Origin: Conoideocrella luteorostrata
Taxonomy: Eukaryota > Ascomycota > Sordariomycetes > Hypocreales > Clavicipitaceae
DNA length: 64,000 nucleotides
Direction of reading: 5' to 3'
Assembly: GCA_032433595.1 (NCBI GenBank)
Contig: JASWJB010000148.1
Coordinates: forward strand, 1-64,000
Positions 11,765 through 25,186 of the stretch are shown here, piece by piece. The stretch's first letter is position 1, and every line of letters begins with the position of its first letter. The notes beneath the pieces were generated by a model, which saw only the letters and a program-made list of their open reading frames with translations, had not been told where the DNA came from and did not search any database. A program made the translations under genes and the position numbers.

Positions 11765-12189
11765 TGTTACGACCTTGACATTATGAAGCAGCCAACATGG
11801 CGGCCCGGCGATGCGGCCATACAGGCAGACACTTAGTCACACGGGACTAGGAGTCACGTGACCATGATTAGATCACGGGCGCACCGTGATCCAGCGAGCC
11901 AGCAAAGGATCACTAACTCGGCGTGAGCCAGTGATCTAGAAGTATTGTATAGGAGGACACAACTATATAGCTACTACTAAATTACACTCTTTAGATATCT
12001 TAGATAGTTAGTCTTTAACATAGATCATTACTTAAATCACTTGTTTAATTATATTATTTATAGAATTACGACCTTAGTCTATTATTCTACGTGATATTAC
12101 CTATTGCTTAGAATACAACGTCCTGTATGTTCTGCTAACATAAACCATAACTTAGGTTTATCCCTTAGGAACTAACCATAGCCGTCACA
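11765..12189 (+). repeat. 5' LTR of the inner element
   Basis: 425 bp, TG..CA. It differs from the 3' LTR mainly by C/T and G/A transitions. Confidence 0.93.
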
Positions 12190-12299
12190 CGTTAAAGACT
12201 CTTGTTTAGACTTACACTGCATTACTCTAAGCAATACCTTATACTATTAATATAGCTCCTAACTCTAAGCATAAATTAAGCTCTAAAGGAAAGGAGAAG

Positions 12300-15200
12300 G
12301 ATCCCTAAGATACCATAGATATTAACTTTAACAATAAGCGCGACAATGCGATTTAACTCCTTTAAAGTTAGATTAAATAAGCTAAACAACACATGGGCAA
12401 AATAGCTTAGCGCATATAAGAACAAGCTAATATATACTAGGGCTAGATTAACGAACTTAATAGACTTACTACCACCGCTATAAAGGGCAAGGATCTAGGA
12501 GAAGTACTAAAACCTATACTACTAGGATTATTTAATAGTACTATAGGTACTTTGTAATTATTCCTTACTTAGCTCTAGGCCTACTTTATGTATTTCTTAG
12601 TATAGTTTAAAAATAAGGCATCTAGAGTATAGTATACTGTAGGTAAACTTACTAGACTTACGCTCTTATGGTTTAAACCCACGTTGCGTGATTATGTGGA
12701 AAACTCTTTTTCAGGAACCTATAAACTAGACATAGTTTGTATTTTCTTGTCTTATTAAGAATTTAAGAACTCTATTTATTAGACTTTTAGAACTATAGAT
12801 AAAGAACAAGAGGCAGAAAGTAAATTGCAAAACCTACGTTAAAAAGGATTAGTGTTTAAATATTTTATAATGTTTTTATAAATAATCTCTAAACTTCTAT
12901 GGGAATAAGCCTATTTTATGTCTATATACTATAAAGGACTTAAGGAGGAAGTTAAGGATAAACTCTATAAATTAGACTAACTAAACACCCTTGCTAACTA
13001 TATTGGCATTATAGTATATATTAACAATAAATAGTATAAGCAACGCTAAGAAAAGAATTAAGGTAGTAAGAATTAGTATAATAATATACAAAGAAACCTT
13101 AGTAACTAAGGTAAATAATAATAAAAGCCTATTGTGTATATATATATTACTAACCTAGGATAAATAGACTTAGACACTATAAAGAAGTTTAATAAAGAAA
13201 AGGTAAAGTGCTATAATTATAGGAAAAAAGGATATTTCTCTAGGGAATATAAGTAACCCAAGAAGGAATAGAAACTAGCTCTAGACAGTAAGAAATAACT
13301 TAATAATACTAACATAGATATTAAACATTAAAACCTTAACTAGACTAGATGTTATAATAATAATTATATTACACACCTTAATAATAAATAAGGTAGCGAA
13401 TAGTTTCTAAAATAGCCTAAGAAAACCTTAGCTATAACTAGCAGAATTCCTTTACTAAAAAGAGAATAAGGAACTAAACCTTAATAAATTAGACAATAAA
13501 CCTACTAAGAAATCTAAATAGGAATAAATAAAGCATAATAAGTAGTAGAAGATAACCTTTAATAATAAGAAGAAGAAGCTACATAACTTCTTATATAGCT
13601 ATAAGGAGAAAGGGCACTAAGTGTTAATAACACTAGCTTATTTAACACTATAGATTAGGATTAAGACATACCTAAAGGCAGTAGTAGTAATAATAAGTCT
13701 AACTAAGACTATAAAATATTATTATACAAAGGAAGCAATAAGGATAGGTAAACTACCTCATAACATAACGTAGAGTACTATAATATATAATACTAAAACA
13801 TTCTTACGCAAATTAAACCTAAACCTCTTATGTTTAACCAAAAATAAACGTTTATTTAATACTAACCTATACCACAAGGAAAAGATATAGTAATCTTAAT
13901 CCTAAGTAATAACTTTATAGCAGTAGCTATAGGACTATAGGAACTATTAGGAGAATTTAGGGATAACCCATAAATACACCTAAACCATAATAAATATTAT
14001 TATATCTTATAGGCATTATATGCACACTTTAGATATAAAATGCATTTTTATACTAAAGCAAGACTAAACGTTTTTCTAAAACAAATAGTAGGCTATAAGA
14101 TTATATAACTATACCTAGCTTATAAACTTAGAGAATAAAGAATAACACTTAGAAACAATAAATATATTACTATCCTTAAACCTAACGTAAGCACACCACT
14201 ATAGTGCCAAAATATTAAAGCACTAATACTACTATATAAAACAAACATATGCTAAATATATATACTAGGAAAAGCAATTAAATAGCATTAAGGGGAAAAA
14301 TACACTAACCCTTAATAATATAAATAGTTACTAGGAATAGAAGCCTATGGGATAACTAACCATAATATATATAACCTGCTATAATGTCTAGAATATCTAG
14401 TAAATAAGGCAAGGGAATAGCATAAATAGTAATTTAGAACACCAAAAATATACTAAGACGCAAGGCAATTATTTAAGTTATATAAAAAAGATAACCCTAT
14501 AGAAGCCAAAAAATCACAACAATAAAACAAGAATCGCTATAATAAATAGTGCTAACATAACATACGAAACTATTAATAGAGATATGCAATAAACTATAAG
14601 GACTATTATTGCGATTAACATATAGAAATAAAACGCTAAATATACGCATAACTCACGCATTTATATAAACAAAAAATAGGTTTTAAATAAGCTATTAAAA
14701 ACAGTAATGCTATAAAATAGCATAAGGAAATCAAAAGATAAATTAATAAAGAAACTATTCTAGATTCAAAAAATAAGGTACACTATCTATAAAAGGGCTA
14801 TAGACTAGCTTAACAGGAAAGAAACTAATAACCCTATGCAAAACTAATAATAGTGGAACATAACATAAACTAGTATTAGAAGCCAAGATCTTAGGACATT
14901 GCGTAAAAGCACTTATAGATAGTAGTGTAATAGGCAACTATGTCTTACCTAGAGTTATTAATTATTACTAACTACCCTAGAACATAAAAAGGGAACCCTA
15001 TTAACTTTATAACATTAAAGGAGAAATGTTTTCTTATAATAATAGAATAATTAATATAGAGACTCTTTACCTACTATTTATTATTTAAGGATATTTTAAA
15101 ACCGTTATATATAATATTATAGATATATTAGAACATAATATAGTCCTAGGATATCTATAGCTAAGGGAGAGTAACCCACTAATTAACTAAAGGACTAGCT

Positions 15201-18200
15201 ATTTGCGTTAGGATAATAGCGTAAACTAATAGTATTAGAATAATTTAGAAGAAGCGAAATTTCGCTATAACTTAGCTACTATAGAAGCAAGCAAGACATA
15301 TAAGGCAGAAGCTAAACCTATAATAACAGAGACTATATTATAACCTAGAATATATTACAAATAAACAAAATCAAAGAATCACAAGATCTAAAGAGTTATT
15401 GCTGCTCTAAGGAAGGACCTTATATACATTAATAATATAATAGAAAAGCCTATAAAAACAGAAGAAAGTCTTAGATTAAAGGAAAAATAACTAAAGAATA
15501 TCCCAAAGGAATACTAAAAATATACTAAATTATTTTAAGAAGAACTTAATACTAGAGTACTAGAACATAGCAAATAGGATCACGAGATTATTCTAAAAGA
15601 AGGAATATTAGTGATATTTAATAAAATCTATAGCCTTAACAGAAAGTAACTAAAAACACTGCGGGAATATATTAATAAAATATTAGCTAAAGGCTATATA
15701 TAAATATTAACTTCAGAAGCAGGATACCCTATTATGTTTATACTAAAGAAAAATAGGAAGTTATAACTTATTATAGATTACTAATAACTTAATAATATTA
15801 CTATTAAAGATTAAACACCCTTACTACTTATCGCTAAGTTACGAGATTAATTACATAGAATAAATTAGTTTATAGCTCTAGATTTAAAGGGAGCCTATAA
15901 CCTAATTTAAATTAAGAAAGGTAATAAATAGAAAATAGCTTTTAGGACAAAGTTTAGATTATTTGAATACTTAGTTATGCTATTTAGACTTATAAATGCA
16001 CCTATAACCTTCTAAAGAATAATTAATAATATACTATAAGAATATCTTAATATTTTTGTGGTTATATATTTTAATAATATCCTAATCTTCTTAAAGAACC
16101 TTAAAGAACATAAGGAATATATATATAAGGTTCTAGTAGCACTCTAGAATATAAAGTTATTAGTAAAACTAAAGAAAAGTAAGTTCTATACATAAGAAGT
16201 AGATTTCCTTAGATATATTATTTAACCTAATGAAATATAAATAAAAAAAACAAAAATTAAAGCTATTAAAGGATAGCTAATACTAGGAAATATTACAGAG
16301 GTATAAAGTTTCCTAGGATTTATAAACTATTACTAATAATTTATAAAGAACTTTAGGAAAATCGTAATACTATTGCATAAACTTATAAAGAAAGATAAAA
16401 CATAGGAATAAAGCGATTTAGCACAAGAAGCTTTTAATAATATTAAGAAACTAATACTCTTAGAACTAGTTTTAATTATATTTAATCCAGAAAAACTAGT
16501 GGAACTAGAAACTAACGTATTTAACTTCGCGCTAGGCATATAGATTAAGCAAAAAGATAATAATAGAAAGATATATTTAATAGCTTTTTATTTAAAAAAG
16601 CTATATAAAGCGGAACTTAATTACCCTATATATAATAAAGAATTCCTTGCTATTATTAATTTATTTAAGGAATTCTAACACTATTTATTAGGCATAAAAC
16701 ACTGTGTTAAGGTCTATATAGATCACAAGAACATTACACACTTCTCCACAACATAATAGTTAAATAGATAATAAATTCAATAGGCAAAGTACCTCTTAGA
16801 ATTTAATTATAAGATTACCCATCGAAAGGGATTGGAAAATAGCAGAGCAAACGCTCTTAGCTAATAAAGTGACTATAATATAGGAACGCCTGTTGTCAAA
16901 GGACAGTTACTTAAGTTTAACACGCAAGGAAATTTACAATAATAACAGCTAAATGTAATTTTTAAAGTAGTATTAAATAACCTAGTATATCATTAAGTAC
17001 TATAATAAACAAAAGATCATATTAAACATATTTAGGAAGTACCCCTAGAATATAATATAGAGTAGTTAGATATACTATAATATGAAGGAAAAGTCTAAAT
17101 ACCACTAGAACTACAAAAGGAATACATGGAAATCTTATATATATATCCTGTCTTAGGATATTAAGGAATACAAAAAACAATAAATAAAATATAATAAAGT
17201 TATAACTTCCTAGGACTTAAAAAAGTTATATAGGAAGTAATTAAAGAATATATAGAATGCACGTAAAATAAAACTTCTAGACATAAACCTTATAGACACT
17301 TATAACTACTTTAGGTGCCACAAAAGCCTTAGGAATCTATTGTATTTAACTATATCACTAAGTTACCACTATCCAAGGAACCCTTAATAAACATTAAATA
17401 CAATAGTATATTTATAGTTATAGATAAACTCACGAAGTATAGCTACTTCTTACTATTTAAAGAAGCAAGCAACGCAAAAGAACTAGCTTATATGTTCCTA
17501 TAAATAATTATAAGTAATTATAAACTACTAGAAGAAATTATTTCTAACAGGGGAACTACGTTTACCTCTAATTTCTAGCAAGCCCTAATGGCGTAATTAG
17601 GAATAAAACATAAGCTTAGTATAGTATATTACCTATAGACTAATGGATAAACCAAAAGATTAAACTAAACGTTAGAACAGTACCTTTAATGTTACATTAA
17701 TTATAATTAAAACAATTAGGTAGAAAAATTGCTAATGGCCTAACTAGCTTATAATAGTGTAGTTATAGAATTAACGAAAACATCACTAGTATACGTAAAC
17801 TACGGATATAATCTAGAAGTCTTTAGAACGCCTATATAAGGGCTAGACACTAAAAAAGCTATGCTTAACGTAGAAAATATACAGAAACTTCACAAGGAAA
17901 TAAGGATAAAACTTAAATTTATTTACACTAAAATACAAAAATACTATAATTAAAAAAGATTAAAGGGACTAATCTTCTTAGGAGGGGATATAGTTTACTT
18001 ACTTTAATAAAACATTAAAATAACGCATTTAAGTAATAAATTAGATCATAAGAAATTAAGACCCTTTAAGGTAAAACAACGAATTTCAGAGAATAACTAT
18101 AAACTCTTGTTACTAGTAATAATGCGAATACACCTAATATTCTATATTTTACTCCTAGAACTAGCACCTAAAAATACACTAGCTAAAGAAGACATTAAAG

Positions 18201-18440
18201 TCTTAAACAAAATAAAATACAAGGTAAAATAAATAATAGACACATAAATAAAAGGGAAATAACAATAGTATCTTATTAAATAGAAAGGATATAAATCAGA
18301 AGAAAACACATAGGAGCTAGTCTAAAACTTGGAAAACTACAAAGCTATAATACAATAATTCCACGAAAATACATTAAGAAGAGCTAGAAGCAGCAGGAAT
18401 AAAAGAAATAATAGGACTAAGCTCCAAGAAATCCTTGCCT
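12300..18440 (+). pseudogene. Inner element gag-pol, RIP-destroyed
   Basis: At ~13208 CYNYRKKGYFSREY is a CCHC zinc knuckle in which two Cys and the His have become Tyr and one Gly has become Arg. Reverse transcriptase ~15660-16240 keeps ALDLKGAYN, but the YxDD box at 16067-16078 reads YFNN. RNase H at ~16508 reads ETNVFNFALG where ETDxxDFALG is normal. Integrase: zinc-binding region ~17140-17280, core ~17330-17700 with SIVFNYITKLP and IISNRGTTFTS (both Asp changed to Asn) and TKRLN (Glu changed to Lys). A chromodomain-like LIK-KGYKSEENT block lies at ~18265. Many TAA/TAG codons stand at Gln and Trp positions. Such changes match C-to-T and G-to-A mutation. The protein cannot be active. Confidence 0.9.
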
Positions 18441-18484
18441 AAACCCAAAGATAACTAGTTAGGCTTATTAGGAACACTAAGAGC

Positions 18485-18994
18485 CTAGAGGTTATTCGTT
18501 ACCTAATGCTTGTGAGTGTCTAAGGCAAGCAACACGCTATCCTCACGATCTAGCTCCTATATCCCCTGCTTAAATAACTCTTAACTCTTATTCTTAACCT
18601 AATAATAAATCTTCCAGATTCTAGCTAAATAATTCACCGCCTCTAATAGTTAAGTCTATAACTTAATTAGGCGCTCCTCTGCCTTTTCTTTATTATTATC
18701 CAACTTTTTCTATTAAGTTATTAAATAATTTACTATTAAATTAGCCACGTAACGTCACAGGAAGCAAGGGGAAAACCCACAAGAGAAAGCCACTAGGATG
18801 CCGTTATAAGTACAGGCGTAGTAAATACACTGCTCGCAGCGTGTCTTACCGTCTATAAAATAACATTCTTTCTTATTCTTAAAACAATAGGTACATAGCA
18901 TTTCTATGTCGCGACTATGGTATTAAATATACGCTTCTAGGGAATCACACTTAATAGACTTGCGGGAACGAGGTTTCTTGACACAACTAGACAT
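18485..18994 (-). pseudogene. Antisense accessory ORF of the inner element: Zn-cluster plus helical region
   Basis: One minus-strand frame of 170 codons lies between the chromodomain and the 3' LTR, antisense to gag-pol. It starts with ATG 18994 (MSSCVKKPRSRKSIKC). At 18827-18895 it has an intact CX2CX6CX8CX2C cluster (CTYCFKNKKEC..RCEQC), close to but not identical with the GAL4-type spacing; the next Cys follows after four residues. About 90 residues of charged, probably helical sequence follow (KKLDNNKEKAEERLIKL). Around ten stops interrupt it, each one transition from Gln, Trp or Arg. Keeping one frame with coherent composition despite RIP argues for a former gene rather than a chance ORF. 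Candidate roles, all inference: DNA or RNA binding, silencing control, packaging. Confidence 0.65.
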
Positions 18995-19103
18995 AACTTT
19001 AGCACATATTAATGTAGGAGGGAAGTTTAAAGAACCCACCAAAATCAAGAAGGATAGGGACAAAATAGTCTCAAGGACAAAGACTAATAGGAAGGGAGTA
19101 TCG

Positions 19104-19528
19104 TGTTACGACCTTAACATTATAAAGCAGCCAACATAGCGGCCCGGCGATGCGGCCATATAGGCAGACACTTAGTCACACGGGACTAGGAGTCACGTGA
19201 CTATAATTGGATCACGGGCGCACCGTGATCCAGCGAGCCAGCAAAGGATTACTAACTCGGCGTGAGCCAGTGATCCAGAAGTATTATATAGGAGGACATA
19301 ACTATATAGCTACCACTAAATTACACTCTTTAGATATCTTAGATAGTTAGTCTTTAACACAGATTATTACTTGAATCACTTGTTTAATTATATTATCTAC
19401 AGAATTATAACCTTAGTCTATTATTCTACGTGACATTACCCATTGCTTAGAATACGACGTCTTGTACGTTCTGCCAACATAAACCACGACTTAGGTTTAT
19501 CCCTTGGGAACCAACCACAGCCGTCACA
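19104..19528 (+). repeat. 3' LTR of the inner element
   Basis: 425 bp, equal in length to the 5' LTR. ATTAG follows at 19529-19533. Confidence 0.93.
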
Positions 19529-22400
19529 ATTAGGTGTGTGGAATAAGCAAGGTAATATCTTTATGTTCTAAATGCCTCTTAGATAGCTAGTAGCTCTATA
19601 TTAGGGATTATATAGTAAATTTCCGCGGGAGATAACTTCTTTAATATATAGGTAATTAGATGCTAGTAATCTAGCTATAACTACGCTAAGATTGCGCTAA
19701 TCGCGAACCCTAATGCGTTAGTTTCTATTCTTAATAGTATATTTAGGTTAAAGTGCGTTAAGATAGGTGCTTCCTAGAAGCACTGCTTTAGCTCTTTAAA
19801 GGCTACTATTACACTGCTTAGTAATATAATACTTCCTATTGTATCTCCTTTTAGTAAGTCTATTAATAAGATAGTTATTTTACTATACCCTTTAATAAAT
19901 CTTCAGTAAAAGCCTATAAATCCTAAAAAGGACTAAATCTTTAACACACTACTAGGTAATAGCTAGTCTATAATAACTTAGATACGCTTAGGTTTTATTT
20001 TAATCCCCTTGTTTATTATAATAAATCCTAGGAATCCTACTCTAGTTATAGAAAACTTACACTTATTGATATTTATATATAATTTAGCTTATCTTAGCTT
20101 CTTAAGGACTTACTATATATACTGCTTATATTCTGCGGGGTCACTGCTATATATTAATATATTATCTAGGTATATAATATAAATAGTGTTAATTAGGTCC
20201 CTTAGGGCATTATTAATATATTCTTAGAAGGTAGCTAAAGCATTAACTAGCCTAAATAGCATCATAAGATATTTAAAGTAGCTATATTAGCATTAGAAGG
20301 CAGTCTTTTACTTATTGCCCTTGCTAATATATAGCTAATAGTATATATCTTTAAGGTTAATCTTAGTATATACTTTTGCGCCCTTTAACCTATTAAGGAT
20401 TTTAGTTACTAAAGGTAAGGGTACCTTATCCTTCCTTATAACCTTATTAAGGCCTTAATAATCTATATATAAGTATAGCTAGCCTCCCTTCTTTAGTATA
20501 AAGAGGATTAAGGCACTAGCTAGGCTTATTAATCTTCTTATTTATCCTTGCTTAGTGGCGCTAGCTAGGTATTTATAAAGTACTTATAGCTCTTTTTTAG
20601 TAAGGTTATAAATAGGTCTCTATAGGGGTGTTTAGCCTTCCTTTAATTTAATTATATATATTTATTCACTAAGAGGGGGTAGTATTATAGTAGCTTCTCT
20701 TAAGAAAATATCCTAATATTTAGTGTAAGCCTTAGGTAATTCCCTTATAGCTTCCTTATTACTCTCTTTATTTTTATCTAGTATTATTGCCTAATTAAGT
20801 TAAAATCCTCCTTATAAAATTAGTATAATAGCTAACTTCTTTGCTTTATAGTAAACTTATTACTTACCTTAAGCTAGTGAGAGTCTTAACGCTATAATAA
20901 GGTGTCTTTAATATTTAAACTCTTATAATATTACTATTAGTTTATAAGTAGTAGTATAATTAAGTCCTAAAAGTAGGTCCTTTTTAGTCTTTACTATATA
21001 ATAGCTAAGTTAATATATTTATATATAACTAATACTATCTTTAATTTTAATAATATAGTTAAGGATCCTATAGTGCTTTAGCGGTGTATTTACTATGCCT
21101 TTTAGTTATATAGGGTCTTTTTATATATTACTTTAATCTATATTACTTAATAGTTTAGGGTTAATAATAGTGTTAGTTACGCCTAGGTTAAATAGCGCTA
21201 GCATAGCTACTTAGCTATATCCTTGCTATAATTTCACCTTTATCCTTATGCGTGGGTCTCTAGTGTTATTTATAGTAGACCTAAGCCCTTATTAACAGGA
21301 TACTACAATAAGTATTTTATTTATATCTATAGCAGCATAGTCACTACTTCTGCTATATATAGTGGTAATATAATAGTTACTACTATAGGTATTATAATTA
21401 GGTTCTATATACTTAGGGGAGATATAGCTAGTCTTCTAGTATTTATAGTAAGTTACCTTATTTAGCTAGGCTAAGTAAGTGTTAAAGGTAAACATTGCTT
21501 CCTTACTATTATTTAGTCTCTTATTTACTAAAAATAGTAAGCTTAAGTAATTCCTTTTAGGGGTTTTATCCCTAGCCTAGCTAGGTAAGTTTATAGTAAC
21601 TTCTACTTTCTTGCCTTAACCTATTAAATAGTTCTAACTCTTTAGGAACTCTTAGCTAAGTACTTACTTCCTTATAGTGTTATTTAGGCTATTAATAAAT
21701 ATATAAATTAAGATACTTTCTTTAATTTTCTTAAGGAGTTTTGCTTTTGCTTTTCCTTAGATTTTCTTATACTCTTAGAAGAATTAACCCTCTCCTTGCC
21801 TTAGCCTTATTAGTGTCTTAGTTACTTTTAAGTAATATAATTCTTTATTAATTATTCCTTTCTTTAGCTATACTATAAAGCTATCCTAGGTATAATCTTA
21901 ATATAGGACTAGCTTATTAATAGTAATATAATATAATTATTATTACTTTATATTATTAGTAAGGCAGTTATTAATATATATAACCTTAGTGGTGTTATTA
22001 GGAAAGTTATAGTAATCTATAGTAAAGGCTATATTTAGGTTAAAGAGGAAGTTCTATAGGCTTTTATAAGTATTACCTTTATATATAAGGGTCTTAAGCT
22101 ATGCCTTTGTAATGCTATATTATAGCTAAAACACTACGCTCTTAGTACTAAATAAGGGTAATACCCTTTTCTTTAGTGGCTTTATTTACTATAGGCTTAT
22201 CTCTTCTTCTTAGATACTCCTTTAAAGTTCTATAAGCTTATGGCGCTTCCTAATTATTTATAGCTCCTTAGCTATTAGTTTAATAGCTTTATTTAGTGTA
22301 TTTTTGTTTCTTTCCCAAAGAGTTTAGCTTATTAGTTAGGGGGAAGGAGTATCCTATAGATAGTTACTTATTACTACACTATTATTACTAAGTGCTTACT
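19529..22400 (-). pseudogene. Outer element gag, protease, reverse transcriptase and start of RNase H
   Basis: Reading the minus strand downward: a CCHC knuckle near 21410-21455 (YYKY.KTSYISPKY, Cys/His read as Tyr), a protease-like LFNLGVTNTIINPKLL with the active Asp read as Asn near 21170, then reverse transcriptase (GAKVYTKINLKDIYY, YFKYLMMLFRL). The YxDD box reads YLDN (20161-20172) and is followed by ILIYSSDPAEYKQY. RNase H reads ETNALGFAISAIL near 19730. Stops stand at Gln/Trp positions. This fixes the outer element's orientation as opposite to the inner one. Confidence 0.88.
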
Positions 22401-22480
22401 TAATTAGTGTGTTTATGTTAGCTATCTTAATAGGTGTCTTATCTAATAGTTTACTGCCCTAAGGGTAAAGAGATTAAAAT

Positions 22481-22756
22481 TATTATAACTTAGGAAACTA
22501 GTAAAGTAAAGTAATAAACAAGACTTCTGAAGTATTTGTAGCTTCTTAGCAACAAGGTAGCACTATATTGTAAACGGTCTTAATCTCTGGCTATCTAATA
22601 ATCTGGTCTCCTCCTTCCCTACTTATGCTTCGCTGTTACCCCGCAGCGAAGAGTTTGCTAGCTGCATGCTATACTCCTCCCATAGGCTGAGGTGCGTCAC
22701 TAGACTCACGACATCACGTGGCTTCTGAATGCCCTCACAAGCAGTAATCTCTGACA
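22481..22756 (-). repeat. 5' LTR of the outer element
   Basis: 276 bp. The ~30 bases nearest the interior are RIP-mutated (TATTATAACT for TGTCACGACT), whereas the outer ~160 bases are almost clean. It ends CTCTGACA, followed by GCTCG. Confidence 0.9.
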
Positions 22757-25186
22757 GCTCGTCGCCTATTTCGGTTGAAGCATAGGATAGTATTTATGTA
22801 CCCCGCAACACTGAATGCCACTTCAGCTTCAACTTGTTACACCCTTCTTATCGCAATCTGGAGCGACTCCCCGGCTTAAACAGCCTCTTCACTGGACGGC
22901 TTTCTACCCGATTGGATCGCTCTCGAACCGGCCTCAGCATGATGACCTTGAAATTATACCCCAAGTCCTCCCACACAAACTCCGGGTTCGGAGCCTTGAT
23001 GAAGACGCGCATTACCAAGGCGGGAATTTTCGAAATATGGCGGACATCTTCGGCCAACAACTCCCTCTGCATCGAAGTGACAAAGTCTGGCTGCAACGAC
23101 TTGAATTGAGCGAAATCAAACTCTTTTGGCTGTTCATTATGGCGGTCTTCTCCAGTGCTGACTTTTTGTCTGCCTCGACAGCTGGGACGTCATTTAGTTT
23201 TTCTCCAGTGAAGACCTCGTGAAGGAAGGCCTCGTCCAAAGGCTCAATGGCATCATCTTAATTGTGCCCGCCGACTTGCCAAGGGCGTCGCTTTTTCCCC
23301 GCGTCGTTGAGAGCATTCTCGACATATCCAGAGGCCTTATTCTTCATTTCCTCGTCTAAGTCGTCTCCGAATTACGTCCGTAGAAGAACTTTATATGCCT
23401 TCTTATTCTACATTTTCAACGACTTATACCAGAGAGCGGCGACCTCTACATACTTTTCCATCAGTAACTAACACAACACTTTCATCTGCTTCCAGTCGCA
23501 ACTATTACACGATTCTGCTACTTGGGATTTTAGTTCGGCAAAGGCGGTTGAACGCTTGATGTAGACATTGGCGGCAATAAGGTCGTCCTTTGCGCGTCGT
23601 TGACCGCCCTTTGCAAGATGGTCAAGATATTTGATCATCCGGGTGTAGCCCTCAGTCTGTTTCTCCAATTTTGACGAAAGTGGTCTAACAGACGTACTGC
23701 TACAGCACCTGGGTATATGCATATCCTGGGTAGTGAGCATTCGCATGAAGATGGTGATGATTGTTCGAGAATGTTCAAGCTGGATGTTGCGGAGCTTGCA
23801 GCATTTTATCATGTCAGCTACAGGACTGGATTTGATCTGGGTTACATTTTCGGCTTTTGTGACCACGCGTACGAGAGCCTTGTCGAATAGCTTCTCGAGG
23901 TTCTCGTGGAACTGTTCCAGCGGCCAGCCGGTGTAAGGATAGAGAGCAACAACGGTCTTGTACCAAACCCACTCAGCATCGGTTGTTGGAATATCGTATT
24001 GCGGCCTCTCCCTAAACAGCTGCTAGACTATGCTCAGAGGTTGGACCCCTGAGACTGCTACTGTCAACAAATTTCCAAAAAGGCCCCGCATCAGTTTTGT
24101 GACGGTATCTTCGGCTCTTTCCAGAATGACTGGCGCAGTCGTCCTCATCGCTGCAAGTTTCGACATGGCTGCCGTCGATAACGCGCTCATGAGACGACCA
24201 ATTTCTGGGCTGCTTGCTTGAAAGTCATGCTCTCTGGACGCATTTGCTTAGCTGAGGATGTCTCTCATCACGATTCTCAAAGCGGAAATATGGACCTCGT
24301 TGCTGTTTTCAACCCACCTTATGGCATATGGGCTTTCGAGATTCACGAACTCGTCCCAGCAGACCCAGGCTAACATGGATCCGTATCCTCTGCCTTGGCT
24401 TAGGTATGGCAACGCCAATGTCGGGTGAGAGGATCTAGCCTGGCTTTGAAGCGGCCCACTATGGGAGCCCTGCGACTGTTCGATGATGATTCCAGCGTCA
24501 AATCCTTCAAGATGTAGAACTCTTGAGCCAAGGTCACAGCATGCGCTACAAACAAAAGTCAGCATTGCAAGCATCAACGGTGCTTTTGGACCGCTTCCAC
24601 GACTAAAAAAGTGCTCGAGGGCACAAAAGAACAAAAATATGGTTTAGCTTACTTGGCATCGAAAGAAGCATCTTTGAGGTTACCCAGCAGCTGCCGATAT
24701 GGCATTGTCTTAATATTCAGTACCATCACGTCCACATCTGCAGCATATGTTTCAAGATATCCTACCAGCGTCTCGAAAGCCATAGAATTTACCGCCTTAA
24801 CATTAGCCTGAATCTGAGTCTGACGAAGAAGTCGCTTCAGGTCATGCGTTCACTTAGACGTGGTTTGAGAGGAAACCAGATTGGCAACGCTCGAAATCGC
24901 CGGCTCTAGAGGTGTTTGTATCGCCTTGGTGGTCTTTTTCAAATCTCCCAGCATATTCTTCTTCTTCTTTATTGATTTTGGATCTGAACTTGTGTACTCC
25001 TGGGTTAAAACTCTGATGTAGGCATCCCGCATCGGAGTAGTGACACTGCTAACTTTTGCGGAGATTGGCATCACTGGCGCTTTAGAGAGTTCTTAAAAAA
25101 AAATTGGTCAAGAAGCATCTGTAGCTGTGGAACTGCTGCAAGTATGCCTTCCTTCATGTCCTCAATTTCGCGAACCGAAAGCTTCT

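Larger units (their letters stand above)
11765..19528 (+). mobile_element. Inner Ty3/Gypsy chromovirus-type retrotransposon nested in the outer pol gene
   Basis: Two 425-bp LTRs (11765-12189 and 19104-19528), TGTTACGACC..GCCGTCACA, are flanked by perfect ATTAG duplications (11760-11764, 19529-19533). A purine tract AGGAAGGGAG (19089-19098) precedes the 3' LTR. Internal order is gag knuckle, protease, reverse transcriptase, RNase H, integrase, chromodomain, the normal order for chromoviruses. It inserted into the outer element's RNase H region. The interior is heavily RIP-mutated, while the LTRs keep long G+C-rich stretches. Confidence 0.93.
7940..22756 (-). mobile_element. Outer Ty3/Gypsy LTR retrotransposon, RIP-mutated, hosting a nested element
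   Basis: Two 276-bp LTRs (7940-8215, 22481-22756) are flanked by a perfect 5-bp duplication GCTCG (7935-7939, 22757-22761). Coding order shows the element lies on the minus strand: gag with a CCHC knuckle (~21450), protease, reverse transcriptase (~20850-20000), RNase H (interrupted), integrase (~10760). A purine-rich tract (8219-8234 read on the minus strand) abuts the LTR at 7940-8215, which is therefore the 3' LTR. Removing the inner element and its duplication leaves ~7.0 kb, a normal Gypsy size. Reading frames are full of TAA/TAG where Gln or Trp is expected, as RIP produces. The element is dead. Confidence 0.92.

Noticed and set aside
14755..14937. Minus-strand ORF inside the inner retrotransposon (also 16333-16539)
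   Set aside because: They lie opposite protease/reverse transcriptase coding text and have no recognisable motif; open only because RIP removes G and C.
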